A stretch of 11,832 nucleotides of DNA from Thermoplasmata archaeon (GCA_021826835.1 JAKAYH010000034.1:1-11832), one strand, 5' to 3'. Positions 1 through 7,861 are shown, numbered from the stretch's first letter. Notes: generated from the letters alone by a model not told the origin. A program made the numbers and translations.

Positions 1-86
1 TTTATGATAACCCTGTCACCTTTCTTAAGTAGAACATAAGCCACTGCCCTTCCAAGGTTTCCGGTACCGGCTATGATCGAATTCAT
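1..86 (-). CDS. Rossmann-fold NAD(P)-binding protein, N-terminal fragment
   Basis: The reverse strand starts with ATG at 86-84 and stays open for 28 codons to the window edge, so only the N-terminus is present. It begins MNSIIAGTGNLGRAVAYVLL, which is the first beta strand, the dinucleotide-binding glycine loop (GTGNLG, residues 7-12) and the following helix of a Rossmann fold. The family members that start this way include F420-dependent NADP reductase-like proteins, prephenate dehydrogenase-type oxidoreductases and TrkA-N proteins; the fragment is too short to choose between them. A TATA-like box lies 24 bp upstream of the ATG, so the message is probably leaderless. The cofactor-binding fold is seen directly, but the substrate is unknown. 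Confidence 0.72.
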   Translation of the reverse strand, partial: MNSIIAGTGNLGRAVAYVLLKKGDRVII

Positions 87-106
87 GTTTTAAAATGCCC
101 GCATTC

Positions 107-113
107 TATAAAT
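107..113 (-). promoter_or_regulatory. TATA box for the Rossmann-fold gene
   Basis: On the minus strand this reads ATTTATA and is centred about 24 bp before the ATG at 86. That spacing fits an archaeal TBP site driving a leaderless transcript. Confidence 0.5.
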
Positions 114-1250
114 GATTTCGCACGAATCGTAAAAGTTTAGACTAATTCGGCACACTTATGTGTTGATTAAGCCTTTCGAACCTAAATATCCTCATTCCAG
201 GAATACATTATAATAAAAGCATCATTATATTGATTGCTGGGACACCAATAGATCAAGATATGCTGTCCAAATTCGTACATTTTTATGGGAACCAAAGGAA
301 GATTAAAGGAAAATATAAGATATGAACAGGAAACTCAGGATTAGATTAATGATTACGAAAGGGGCATCCTTCCAATATATATGTAAAAACCGTAAAGATA
401 TAGGACATCGCATTAATCTATGATATAGAATCTGAAACCTTCATAAAGGAAATACCGGAAAAAAGAAGGTCTGAAGCACAGTCGGGTCATTTTATCAAGG
501 ATTCGAAATATGCAAACTGAAAGGATCATAATCCTCGTGAATATTCATGGATGCAATGAATACCATTCAACTGTGGGAAGAAAGGTATCAGTGAAATGCG
601 TTTTAAAGATTGTTCTGTAACCTGGAACCATAACATAAATATCTCAGTCATAAAAAGTGAAGTCATGAAACACCGACCAAGTCTATCACACTGCAGGAGA
701 TGCCATAAGATATACGAACATTCAATATGGAAAGCATTTTCAAACGTAACACTTTCACTTAGTGGTAGTTCACAGTTGCATACAGATGGATATATCATTG
801 TTATTTTCTTAAGTTTCTGCCCTTCCAGAAGAGAGTTACATAATACGCTCTAACATTTTTCATACTCTTCTTAAGGATAGAGGAAGTCTATACATTTATG
901 GTTGCCCCTGACAAAGGCAATATTTCGAGTTTGATGGAGCAATTGCCAATGATGTATCAATGGAAATACCAAAGGATCATAATGTTACTAATGTTAATGA
1001 TCAACATTCTACATTCGAAACAAGGCATCGAAAAACAGACAAAGAACAGCATCACTGCCACCTAGATATAATACCCCTTACAGAAGTACTTGAAGAAATC
1101 CACGGATTTGATGGTACAACGATAAAGAGATCCCATCAGAGAGTTTTCGAGAAGGATAAGAAATTTCGCGGCAGATAAAATGCAAGGCGTGGTGAGACTG
1201 CGCCGGGAGAACCCATCTTTAATGGATTCTCATCTTGAGCACAAGAGATA

Positions 1251-1415
1251 ACTGAGATTGTGGCCAGCTTTCTTAAAATGAATAAAGGTTGTTTTTTCTA
1301 TTTCTTTAGATATGTAGACATGGAGTCGGCTAATAACGGGGTAGAGGCTGCTCTCAGACCTTCCACTATAAACAGAAATGGAACATACAGGTCAAGATTA
1401 CAGAAAGGTGATTAG
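1251..1415 (+). pseudogene. IS66-like transposase remnant (C-terminal part)
   Basis: Reading in the frame of 1251, about 54 codons are open between a stop at 1248-1250 and a TAG at 1413-1415. The piece contains ESANNGVEAALRPSTINR, which closely follows the conserved IS66-family segment in which a TNN..AERALRP motif precedes a basic strand near the end of the DDE domain. No start codon, upstream catalytic region or ribosome binding site is visible, so this is a dead fragment. The family call rests on one motif and could be confirmed by a profile search against IS66 transposases. Confidence 0.5.
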
Positions 1416-1542
1416 GTATATGAAAAGATATATTCTGTAAATTATATACCAAAACTGAAATGGGTAAACTTCGTTCCGATTCCAACCTTCCTTATGATAT
1501 GTGACGCCAAACTAGGTTGATTTACTGAGCGCATAAGACTAA

Positions 1543-1737
1543 CCTCTCGCCAGTCGTACTGATGCAATCATCTCTTCCAGAAAGAATTTCAGGACAATAG
1601 CAATAGGTTCTCCTCTTAGACATAAAACAGCAAGACAGATCCTAAAACTATCGGAAAAACAATGGAAAAAGGACAACAATTATGGCATAAGACCGATAGA
1701 CGAAATAAATTTATCAGACCTAAAAGTGCTATATTAA
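1543..1737 (+). pseudogene. IS4/IS5-type DDE transposase remnant (C-terminus)
   Basis: About 64 codons are open from after the stop at 1540-1542 to the TAA at 1735-1737. The frame contains an SPLRHKTARQI segment, then an EKQWKK..NYGIRP.DEI segment. The layout resembles the end of archaeal IS5/IS4-type transposases, where a basic segment is followed by W(K/R)...YG.R..VE and then FS..KR.FGE. Here the catalytic-glutamate region reads PIDEINLSDLKVLY and stops immediately after. It lacks a start and the front of the protein, so it is a remnant. Its frame differs from that of the IS66-like piece, so the two are separate elements. Confidence 0.4.
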
Positions 1738-1802
1738 AATTTGTAAGGAAGTGATACAAAGGCTTGTTGACAATTACTCAACGCGATTTAAGATTGCAAC
1801 AA

Positions 1803-1810
1803 TATTAATA
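1803..1810 (+). promoter_or_regulatory. Possible TATA box for the four-gene operon
   Basis: TATTAATA lies about 32 bp upstream of the ATG at 1839, which would put transcription start a few bases before the start codon. The surroundings are A/T-rich throughout, so other boxes are possible. No regulator site is evident. Confidence 0.3.
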
Positions 1811-1838
1811 ACATTAAACGATATTTGATGGGAAACCC

Positions 1839-3263
1839 ATGGCGAGAGGATTAAATGAATTTAAATTGGAAACAGAGGATGAAAACTTTATCCGATCTAC
1901 TTGGCACAACCTTTTAAAACTTTACGAGAAACGCGAAGATAAATTGAGGCACTGGTTAGATAACGAACAAGAATATGGGGCTTTTAAAGATGTGGAAGCA
2001 TTACTGGGTTTTACGGAACCATTCCTTTTTTCGCGAACGTCATTTTATTGTCCTGAAATAGATCCCAGATATTTTTTTGAATGTCTCTCTAACATTTACG
2101 ATTACATAGATAACACAAGAAAGCAAAATTCGGATAAAAATGACCAGTTCATGGGATTTGATTCTGAGCCATATCCACGTATAAAGAGACTTTACGTTGA
2201 TTACATTGACGGTGCTGCAAACGTCTTATTGCTAAGTTTGGATACATTGGAGATTTCTGAATTCCTAGTAAATTCAAGAAGTCCTGATAAAAACTGGATT
2301 TTACCTGATGAACTTAAGAATAAAATGAAGAAAGCGGTAGATTCGGCTTTCAAAGTTCTCATGGATTCGGTCATAGATGATGAAGCGGGAGCCAGATGGA
2401 CTGCAATATCAGGCAAAGTTGGATCTAAAGTTAAAGTGAATCTGAAAGATCTTGATGCATATTCTAATTTGGTATCAACCTACTATTCTTATAGGGCACT
2501 TAAGAAACTAACAGAAATTCCTTTTTATCTAATAGGAAACGAATTTGGGGTGGGAGCCAATTCAATAACTCCAATTAAGAATGTCTTATCTCGTGTCATT
2601 TTCTGGGTCAATTCGTTATATGACCGAAATCTCGAATCTTACTGGCTTTCAAATTCTAGGGATAGCAGCCCCTTGATAAGCTCATTATATGCGCTTGAAA
2701 TTATATATTCTTATAATGGAGAAAATTTAGATAACTACGAGGAGGTCTTGAACAATGCCAAAAAAGTTGTAATAAAATTACTGCAAAGATTTCAAAATCT
2801 TGATCAGGCTTCTTCTAAATTTCAGCTCGACGTTGCATATCCTTATCCACGAATCGAAGATGGGAAAGTCAAGGGTACAGAAAGTTACGACGAAAGGAGA
2901 TATATAGGCGCTTACCTGGGAATCTTCGCGCTTGCTAAAGAGAAAGACCCAACTATTATTGAAAGTGAAGCTAAAATGTTTGTAAAGGCGACTACAGAGC
3001 TTTCTGCCGCTTTGAGGGATGAATGGATAGATAAATCTTTATTAATATGGGATGATGGAAGGCCATTAGTTTATTATGCCTCTGATGCAATGTTTGGTTT
3101 ACTACTTTATTATTCTACTGGACAAATTATGAAATTCTCAATAAGGGAGGATATTCTAAGAATTAAAATAAAAGAATATCTAACTTCAACAAAATTTGTG
3201 GATGAGTTTGTTGAGAAGCTGATGAAATCTAAGGAATTGGAGTCTATTGGAGCAGATAAGTAA
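1839..3263 (+). CDS. Unknown 474-aa helical protein, toroid-like repeats, operon gene 1
   Basis: I do not recognise this protein. It has no signal peptide, membrane segment, P-loop or cysteine cluster (a single Cys, residue 71), so it is probably cytosolic. It looks almost wholly helical. A pattern of an aromatic or proline-rich loop followed by a small-residue-rich amphipathic helix recurs at about residues 112-137, 185-221, 265-289, 333-365 and 401-425. PYPRI appears twice exactly (111-115 and 335-339). That periodicity recalls alpha/alpha toroid or helical-hairpin folds, but this is inference. An in-frame stop at 1815-1817 and no other start in between support ATG 1839. Its stop overlaps the start of the ATPase gene (TAATG), so the two are translationally coupled and the proteins probably act together, perhaps as a sensor, scaffold or effector. 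Confidence 0.85.
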   Translation: MARGLNEFKLETEDENFIRSTWHNLLKLYEKREDKLRHWLDNEQEYGAFKDVEALLGFTEPFLFSRTSFYCPEIDPRYFFECLSNIYDYIDNTRKQNSDKNDQFMGFDSEPYPRIKRLYVDYIDGAANVLLLSLDTLEISEFLVNSRSPDKNWILPDELKNKMKKAVDSAFKVLMDSVIDDEAGARWTAISGKVGSKVKVNLKDLDAYSNLVSTYYSYRALKKLTEIPFYLIGNEFGVGANSITPIKNVLSRVIFWVNSLYDRNLESYWLSNSRDSSPLISSLYALEIIYSYNGENLDNYEEVLNNAKKVVIKLLQRFQNLDQASSKFQLDVAYPYPRIEDGKVKGTESYDERRYIGAYLGIFALAKEKDPTIIESEAKMFVKATTELSAALRDEWIDKSLLIWDDGRPLVYYASDAMFGLLLYYSTGQIMKFSIREDILRIKIKEYLTSTKFVDEFVEKLMKSKELESIGADK

Positions 3264-4045
3264 TGGCAATTATTACTTTTTATTCGTATAAAGGTGGCGT
3301 TGGAAGATCAATATTGCTCGCCAATACCGCATATTTGCTCGCATCGAATGGATATAATGTAGTGTGTGTTGACTTTGATTTAGAGGCTGGTGGATTGCAC
3401 TCTATTTTCTCTATAAATGAAGTTAACGTAACGTCTCTCCAGGTGATTTTAGGAAACCGCCTATTAACTTTAGTTGATGTTAATAACATTAAAATTCCAA
3501 AAGGTGGGACTATAAAAATTCTTCCAACTGTTTCAACAGAGGGTAATTTGGTCAATATTTTGGTTGAAGCCCCACCTACCAATATAATGACAAGAATGAA
3601 GCAAGTGCTTGATCAAATATCCAATGATTTCAACCCAGACTTCATACTTGTAGACAGTCGGTCAGGTATTAATGAAGTGATGCAAGCATTGTTTGATAAA
3701 AGTAACATTGTAGTACTGGTCCTAAAGCCCAATCGTCAAAACCTTGTAGGGGGGAATGCAATATTAGATTATTTGAGTACCCAGAGGACTATTCGTCCAA
3801 TACTCGTTATATCGCAGGTTATTAGAGATGGCTATTCGGGTGTTCTCGAGAAATTTGTTCATGAAATCATTTTAGAGGGTAAAAGAAACCTCAGTACTCA
3901 TTTAATAGAATTCGATCCTGAACTTCTTTATGAGGAATACCTTCCTTCGGTTAAGTACGCTGGAAACAATAAAAAGACTTCCTTGTTGAAGAATTATGAA
4001 GAAGTTGCTAACACTATTTTCCGAACCGTGATGGGAAATAGGTAA
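3263..4045 (+). CDS. MinD/ParA-like ATPase of the KGGVGR variant, operon gene 2
   Basis: A 260-aa SIMIBI-class P-loop ATPase. It opens with a beta strand and the deviant Walker A KGGVGRS (residues 10-16). The signature lysine K10, which normally reaches across the dimer, is kept, while the usual second lysine is arginine (R15). Switch I is in VDFDLEAGG (36-44) and Walker B in ILVDSRSG (128-135); a DSR(S/T)G form is typical of this subfamily. Related ATPases dimerise on ATP and act as membrane or DNA-bound switches, or as switches in multi-gene modules of unknown function. No DNA-binding domain or membrane-targeting helix is obvious, and no ParB partner lies nearby, so plasmid partition is unlikely. 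Its ATG overlaps the upstream stop by one base. The proposed role, ATP-dependent control of the HD enzyme or the 474-aa protein, is inferred from the operon. Confidence 0.93.
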   Translation: MAIITFYSYKGGVGRSILLANTAYLLASNGYNVVCVDFDLEAGGLHSIFSINEVNVTSLQVILGNRLLTLVDVNNIKIPKGGTIKILPTVSTEGNLVNILVEAPPTNIMTRMKQVLDQISNDFNPDFILVDSRSGINEVMQALFDKSNIVVLVLKPNRQNLVGGNAILDYLSTQRTIRPILVISQVIRDGYSGVLEKFVHEIILEGKRNLSTHLIEFDPELLYEEYLPSVKYAGNNKKTSLLKNYEEVANTIFRTVMGNR

Positions 4046-4064
4046 TTTTGGGTTGGTTGTGATT

Positions 4065-5618
4065 ATGATTTTAGGTAATTCAGAAAGCGAAGATTTTGTA
4101 GATCCGATATATGAATCAATAAGTGTAGGTAAAGGTACTCCGAGGGTAATTAGGGTAGGATCTAATAACCAAAGCGATATTGATTACAGAAGTATTGTTA
4201 AATCTCCGGAATTTTCTCGTCTTGCGTTCTTAAGGCAAGCCGGGGTAGTTTGGCTTGTGTTTCCTTCTGCAACACATACACGCTTTGCACACTCCATCGG
4301 AACATACTGGTTAGGGTATCTTGCATTAACAAATGTGAGAATAAAAAGCGAAATTGCACACACTGATTCTGTTCAGCTTGGCCAGTGGCTAGGCACAAAT
4401 AATTTGAAAGATGAGTTCCTCGTTGCACTCTTGCTGCATGATGTTGGTCACTTACCTCTCAGCCACACACTAGAAGGTAATGATGATTTACTGGATTCTT
4501 TCAAATACGTGTCCAAGAAATATGGCACCGAAATAGACCTTAGCACTCACGAAGAGAGGGGTTATACAATCATAAATGGTATCGGCCCCATATATGAGAG
4601 ATTGATAAAAACGTTTAAAAGTAATCAGTTTTCAAACATTACTGGTTCAAATACAGTTAAATCAATACTTGATCAGCGTGGAAATCTTTGCAAACCAGCT
4701 ATTGGCTACTCAATTACTGGAAATGAATCCTATTTGAAGGGGTGCAATCATGATCACTTAGTAGACATTGATGTTATAAAAGAATTTGTAAGCGGACTAT
4801 TTGATTTAGACAGAATGGACCACCTCTCCAGAGATGCCTATTTCTCGTCCATAAAATCAAGTGCGTCACCTGCAATCGCGATATTCAGGGGGTTGGAAAT
4901 CCTTCCAAACGAAAACGGAGAAAGGGGTAAACTGGAATGGTACCTAACGCGAAGTGCAGTTTCACATGCACTTTCTTTGCTTTTTGATAGAAAAATGTTA
5001 TATTCAGTCATTTTCCATAATCAACAGGTTATTTGTCTCAATGCTATGATCAATTTTTCTCTTTCCTATCACCTGAGGTCTTTTGAATCTCCAGATGAAA
5101 GGGGTAATGAAGCTATAAAGATATCTATAATGGGTGATGATGAGTTTATACAACATTTAAGCAATTCAAAAGATATGACTGCTAAGTCGCTGGCAAGACT
5201 TTATAGTAACAGGGTTTTTTATAATCAGTTGACAAGGATTGATGGCACTCTAATTCCAAACTCTATCAGACCTAAGATTGATAAAATATTAACAGAACTT
5301 AATCAAAACTTTAGGAATAAATTAAAACCATCTAATGATCTGCCATTTATGATCTGGAAGATCGATGAGGTAGTGAAAAATAGACACGGAACCAACGTCA
5401 GTTCAGACTGGTTAAGCTCGAGCAAGTTTCTGGTGAGGGAAGCAAATGGAAATTCACATTATATGATTAATGATTCAGAATTTGGTAATGATTTTGGAGT
5501 CCTTAAGGATTATCATGACCGTGGTTATGTGCATATTTTCCTAAACCCAGAATGCAGTAATATCAATGTGAATGCGATAAAAACCGAAGTTTTAGACGTT
5601 TTAAAGGTAAATAGTTAA
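4065..5618 (+). CDS. HD-domain phosphohydrolase, SAMHD1/dGTPase-like, operon gene 3
   Basis: A 517-aa protein whose first 270 residues follow the SAMHD1/dGTPase family. It shows HTRFAHS (residues 71-77), HDVGHLPLSH (125-134), HEE (162-164) and DLDRMDHLSRD (247-257). By alignment by eye, H76, H125/D126 and D249 match the H..HD..D metal ligands. R73, R250 and D257 match residues that contact the nucleotide in SAMHD1. The helix around RKMLYSVIFHNQ (309-320) also fits the family. The likely reaction is removal of triphosphate from a dNTP or another nucleotide; the substrate is not certain. The C-terminal 200 residues are not recognised. ATG 4065 was chosen; in-frame TTG 4053 and GTG 4059 would add 4 or 2 residues. 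It sits 19 bp after gene 2 and overlaps gene 4 by one base. Confidence 0.9.
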   Translation: MILGNSESEDFVDPIYESISVGKGTPRVIRVGSNNQSDIDYRSIVKSPEFSRLAFLRQAGVVWLVFPSATHTRFAHSIGTYWLGYLALTNVRIKSEIAHTDSVQLGQWLGTNNLKDEFLVALLLHDVGHLPLSHTLEGNDDLLDSFKYVSKKYGTEIDLSTHEERGYTIINGIGPIYERLIKTFKSNQFSNITGSNTVKSILDQRGNLCKPAIGYSITGNESYLKGCNHDHLVDIDVIKEFVSGLFDLDRMDHLSRDAYFSSIKSSASPAIAIFRGLEILPNENGERGKLEWYLTRSAVSHALSLLFDRKMLYSVIFHNQQVICLNAMINFSLSYHLRSFESPDERGNEAIKISIMGDDEFIQHLSNSKDMTAKSLARLYSNRVFYNQLTRIDGTLIPNSIRPKIDKILTELNQNFRNKLKPSNDLPFMIWKIDEVVKNRHGTNVSSDWLSSSKFLVREANGNSHYMINDSEFGNDFGVLKDYHDRGYVHIFLNPECSNINVNAIKTEVLDVLKVNS

Positions 5619-6151
5619 TGATCAGGTCTGAATCTCTAAATAAATTATATGAAATTGCTAGTTTTCTTTCCAATCAAGAAGAATGCAAGACATGCAGGCT
5701 CTGCGAAGATAATATTGGTCTCGTCTACGTATTTAACAAGGAATCTAAAAAAATCGGCCAGGAACATGCCACTTCTACATCTTCTGGATTGAACTTTTTC
5801 GTTCGGACGCATGATGGTCACTGCCCATATTTTAACATAGAATTAGGTGAATGTGGCATATACGAAAATAGGCCATTGTGCTGTCGTATATATCCACTTG
5901 ATCTTCTTTTCGAAGATGGTGAATATTGGTGGATTGCTTATTCTGATTGCCCAATTTTTAAAAGATATAATAAAAACCTGTCTCTGTACATTCTAAGAGA
6001 TAAGTTACTTTCCATTGAGGACCAATTAGACAACAGAACTCTAATGGAGTGGAAAAATATAGCAGTTAAGATTAGATCGGTTGAATTAATAGGAAGAGAG
6101 GATTTTCCCTTTTATAAATTAAAGAAACTAGGGGAAAAACGTGTTCTGTGA
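5618..6151 (+). CDS. YkgJ-type cysteine-cluster protein, operon gene 4
   Basis: A 177-aa soluble protein with eight cysteines. Three form CKTCRLC (23-29), C69 lies in GHCPYF, C79 in GECGIY, C88/C89 in RPLCCRIYPLD, and C111 in SDCPIF. This is the arrangement of the YkgJ / CxxCxxCC family (PF03692), thought to bind zinc or an iron-sulfur cluster; no member's role is well established. The C-terminal 65 residues are helical and charged, with no known domain. Its ATG shares one base with the HD gene's stop (TAATG), and AAAGGT about 12 nt upstream may act as a ribosome binding site. Inference: it could supply or sense metal or redox state for the HD hydrolase, whose relatives are metal-dependent. 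It is the last gene of the operon. Confidence 0.88.
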   Translation: MIRSESLNKLYEIASFLSNQEECKTCRLCEDNIGLVYVFNKESKKIGQEHATSTSSGLNFFVRTHDGHCPYFNIELGECGIYENRPLCCRIYPLDLLFEDGEYWWIAYSDCPIFKRYNKNLSLYILRDKLLSIEDQLDNRTLMEWKNIAVKIRSVELIGREDFPFYKLKKLGEKRVL

Positions 6152-6302
6152 TTATGATTATTTTAAACGAATTCCAGTATGTCTGTTACTTTTAAGTCAG
6201 AATATTGCAAAACGGTGATTAGTAGAACATTAAGGCCATTGAAATTAAAGAAGAGGGATGATCAAAGAAATGGGAACAAGTCATTATGGTAGATCATCTA
6301 AC

Positions 6303-6347
6303 AATAACCTCTAGAAGTTATTCTTTTTCTTTGGATTATTTTTTTTC
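6303..6347 (+). terminator. Possible terminator of the four-gene operon
   Basis: A 20-bp imperfect palindrome (6303-6322, 9 of 10 pairs match) spans the stop codon of the convergent membrane gene. On the plus strand it is followed by T-runs at about 6324-6328 and a run of eight T at 6339-6346. Archaeal termination relies mainly on such T-tracts. The same T-rich DNA encodes the lysine/asparagine-rich tail of the minus-strand protein. Confidence 0.4.
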
Positions 6348-7690
6348 TTTCCGTTGAAATAATTAGAATATTTAAAATTGAGCAAATGAATTAAAGACAG
6401 GATTGTCAGATATAATACCACCCCTGCTATAAATACTGATTCAAAGTAGATAAGTGGAATTAAGTTCAATAGATATTGAACTATTCTTATTCTAAAATAG
6501 ACTGCCAAAGTGTGTAATATTACAAACGATGACAGAATAATAGAATAACCTGCTACACCAATTCTAACATCCTCAAGTCTCGATTTTTCCGGTATTAAAA
6601 ATAAGGTAAGGATTGAAACCATTAAACCTGTGATAAGACCTGTTGCATTAACAAATTGCTGGAAGTGTATGACAATGCCAGTTAACAGAAGAAGGGAAAT
6701 GACAAGAAGTTGTATTGATGATACCGCGTAAAAAAGCCTGCTCTGAGGACTGACTTTCAGTAGTACTAGTAGAAATTGGATCTCTTTTAACCTGTTTTCT
6801 GATAGACTGAAGAAAACATTTCGTCCTTCCGAATAGTAATTCAGTTCATTATCTTCACCTGAGTCAAACACTTTACCTCTACCCGAACCATAAATACCAA
6901 GAACGAGATACGAAGTTGCAGTCGTGCCTTCAGCTAGAGTCAGAGTGAATGTCAAATTTCTGGATTTTTTATCTGTTAATGTTCTTTCAACATCAATAAA
7001 ACTGAAGAGACAGTCGTTGTTTTCATAAAATGGCAATACATCTTTTACCCAGCTAATAATTCTTGTTAGCCTACCGGGATTATTCGATATTATTTTGTAT
7101 TTCAGAATGATTAATTCTCTATTATTTTTCCTAAGTGGATTTTTAAGGCGTACCTCAAAAATATAAGGTTCATCATTTATACCCTCTTTCTTACTAATAT
7201 TTGGTCGAATTTCCTTGTCCTTGAATGATTTAAACGATAACTTATTCCAACTGGAATCATAAATCTGTAATTCGTCTCTAAAGTATTCAGTTGGAACAAA
7301 AACTCTACTTACATTTAAGTTTCCTTTATTCACAATGGTATAAGTATCAGTGACTTCATCGGTTCTCGACCATTCATTATGTTGAATACTGATTTCCCGC
7401 CTTTCAATCATTAAGGACTTCATATGGTCTTTGATAAGTGTCGGTGCAGGATTGTAGTCCGTTAACTTCTTATCGACATAAGAAAATACCAATTTACCGC
7501 TGACCCCTGTTGAACTTATCCTCATACCATGTTTTTTAGTAGTAAGCATTTTGATTTTTTTTAGATTGAAAGTTGGCTGTATAAGATCAAGTAGATTACC
7601 TGCTGCTTTAAGATTCTTGATCTCTGAGTTATAAAGTAATTCCACAGTTTTGTTGTTCTGGGCAATCATAGAGCGACTCCGACATATCAT
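6311..7690 (-). CDS. Unknown membrane protein with large soluble N-terminal domain
   Basis: A 459-aa protein I do not recognise. Residues 1-315 are hydrophilic and rich in predicted beta strands, without a signal peptide. Hydrophobic segments follow at about 322-343, 347-366, 377-398 and 404-437 (the last is long enough for two passes). The C-terminus is a basic tail, NGKKKNNPKKKNNF. The N-terminal domain would be cytoplasmic if the positive-inside rule holds for the tail and there is an even number of passes. The start at 7690 is uncertain; ATG 7669 (residue 8) is an alternative. The gene is convergent with the operon ending at 6151 and divergent from the HerA-like gene. It shares the low-GC look of the operon and may belong to the same island, but nothing shows that they work together. 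Confidence 0.8.
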   Translation of the reverse strand: MICRSRSMIAQNNKTVELLYNSEIKNLKAAGNLLDLIQPTFNLKKIKMLTTKKHGMRISSTGVSGKLVFSYVDKKLTDYNPAPTLIKDHMKSLMIERREISIQHNEWSRTDEVTDTYTIVNKGNLNVSRVFVPTEYFRDELQIYDSSWNKLSFKSFKDKEIRPNISKKEGINDEPYIFEVRLKNPLRKNNRELIILKYKIISNNPGRLTRIISWVKDVLPFYENNDCLFSFIDVERTLTDKKSRNLTFTLTLAEGTTATSYLVLGIYGSGRGKVFDSGEDNELNYYSEGRNVFFSLSENRLKEIQFLLVLLKVSPQSRLFYAVSSIQLLVISLLLLTGIVIHFQQFVNATGLITGLMVSILTLFLIPEKSRLEDVRIGVAGYSIILSSFVILHTLAVYFRIRIVQYLLNLIPLIYFESVFIAGVVLYLTILSLIHLLNFKYSNYFNGKKKNNPKKKNNF

Positions 7691-7861
7691 AGTCAGATAT
7701 TAGGCACCCTTCCTTTCAGCAATTTTACTATCTAAATTTGATTGCCAATAATAATTGATTATAACTTCATAAATCGTCATTAATTTGTTTATTGTCATGA
7801 TAAAATAAACATTTCGTTTAAACAGGATCCGTTCGATTCTAAAAACCGTCAAAAACGGAAG

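Larger units (their letters stand above)
87..1838. other. Gene-poor stretch with transposase debris
   Basis: About 1.75 kb separates the minus-strand Rossmann gene from the operon starting at 1839. All six frames are broken by frequent stops. Short open stretches exist (for example 596-853 and 960-1178 on the plus strand), but they have no recognisable domain, promoter or ribosome binding site. Two pieces at the right end resemble transposase C-termini and are listed separately. The rest is probably older decayed mobile DNA, an inference from the neighbouring remnants. I saw no tRNA, CRISPR array or clear terminal inverted repeats here. Confidence 0.6.

Noticed and set aside
29..38. AGTAGAACAT, repeated at 6222-6231, as possible attachment-site copies flanking the island
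   Set aside because: The match is only 10 bp in A/T-rich DNA, with no integrase or tRNA at either copy. It is most likely chance.
526..798. 90-codon open frame on the minus strand, and an 85-codon frame on the plus strand over the same bases (596-853)
   Set aside because: Both overlap each other in a gene desert and lack a promoter, ribosome binding site or recognisable domain. They are probably chance frames in decayed DNA.
960..1178. 72-codon plus-strand open frame
   Set aside because: The composition is odd (rich in His, Lys and Asp), with no domain and no convincing start signal. It may be part of a broken transposase, but no motif supports that.
3263..4045. ParA of a plasmid partition system
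   Set aside because: The P-loop is KGGVGRS, and no ParB-like gene or iterated centromere repeat is nearby. The operon partners point elsewhere.
6179..6292. 37-codon open frame between the operon and the convergent gene
   Set aside because: It is short and basic, has no ribosome binding site, and lies in a likely 3' untranslated region.
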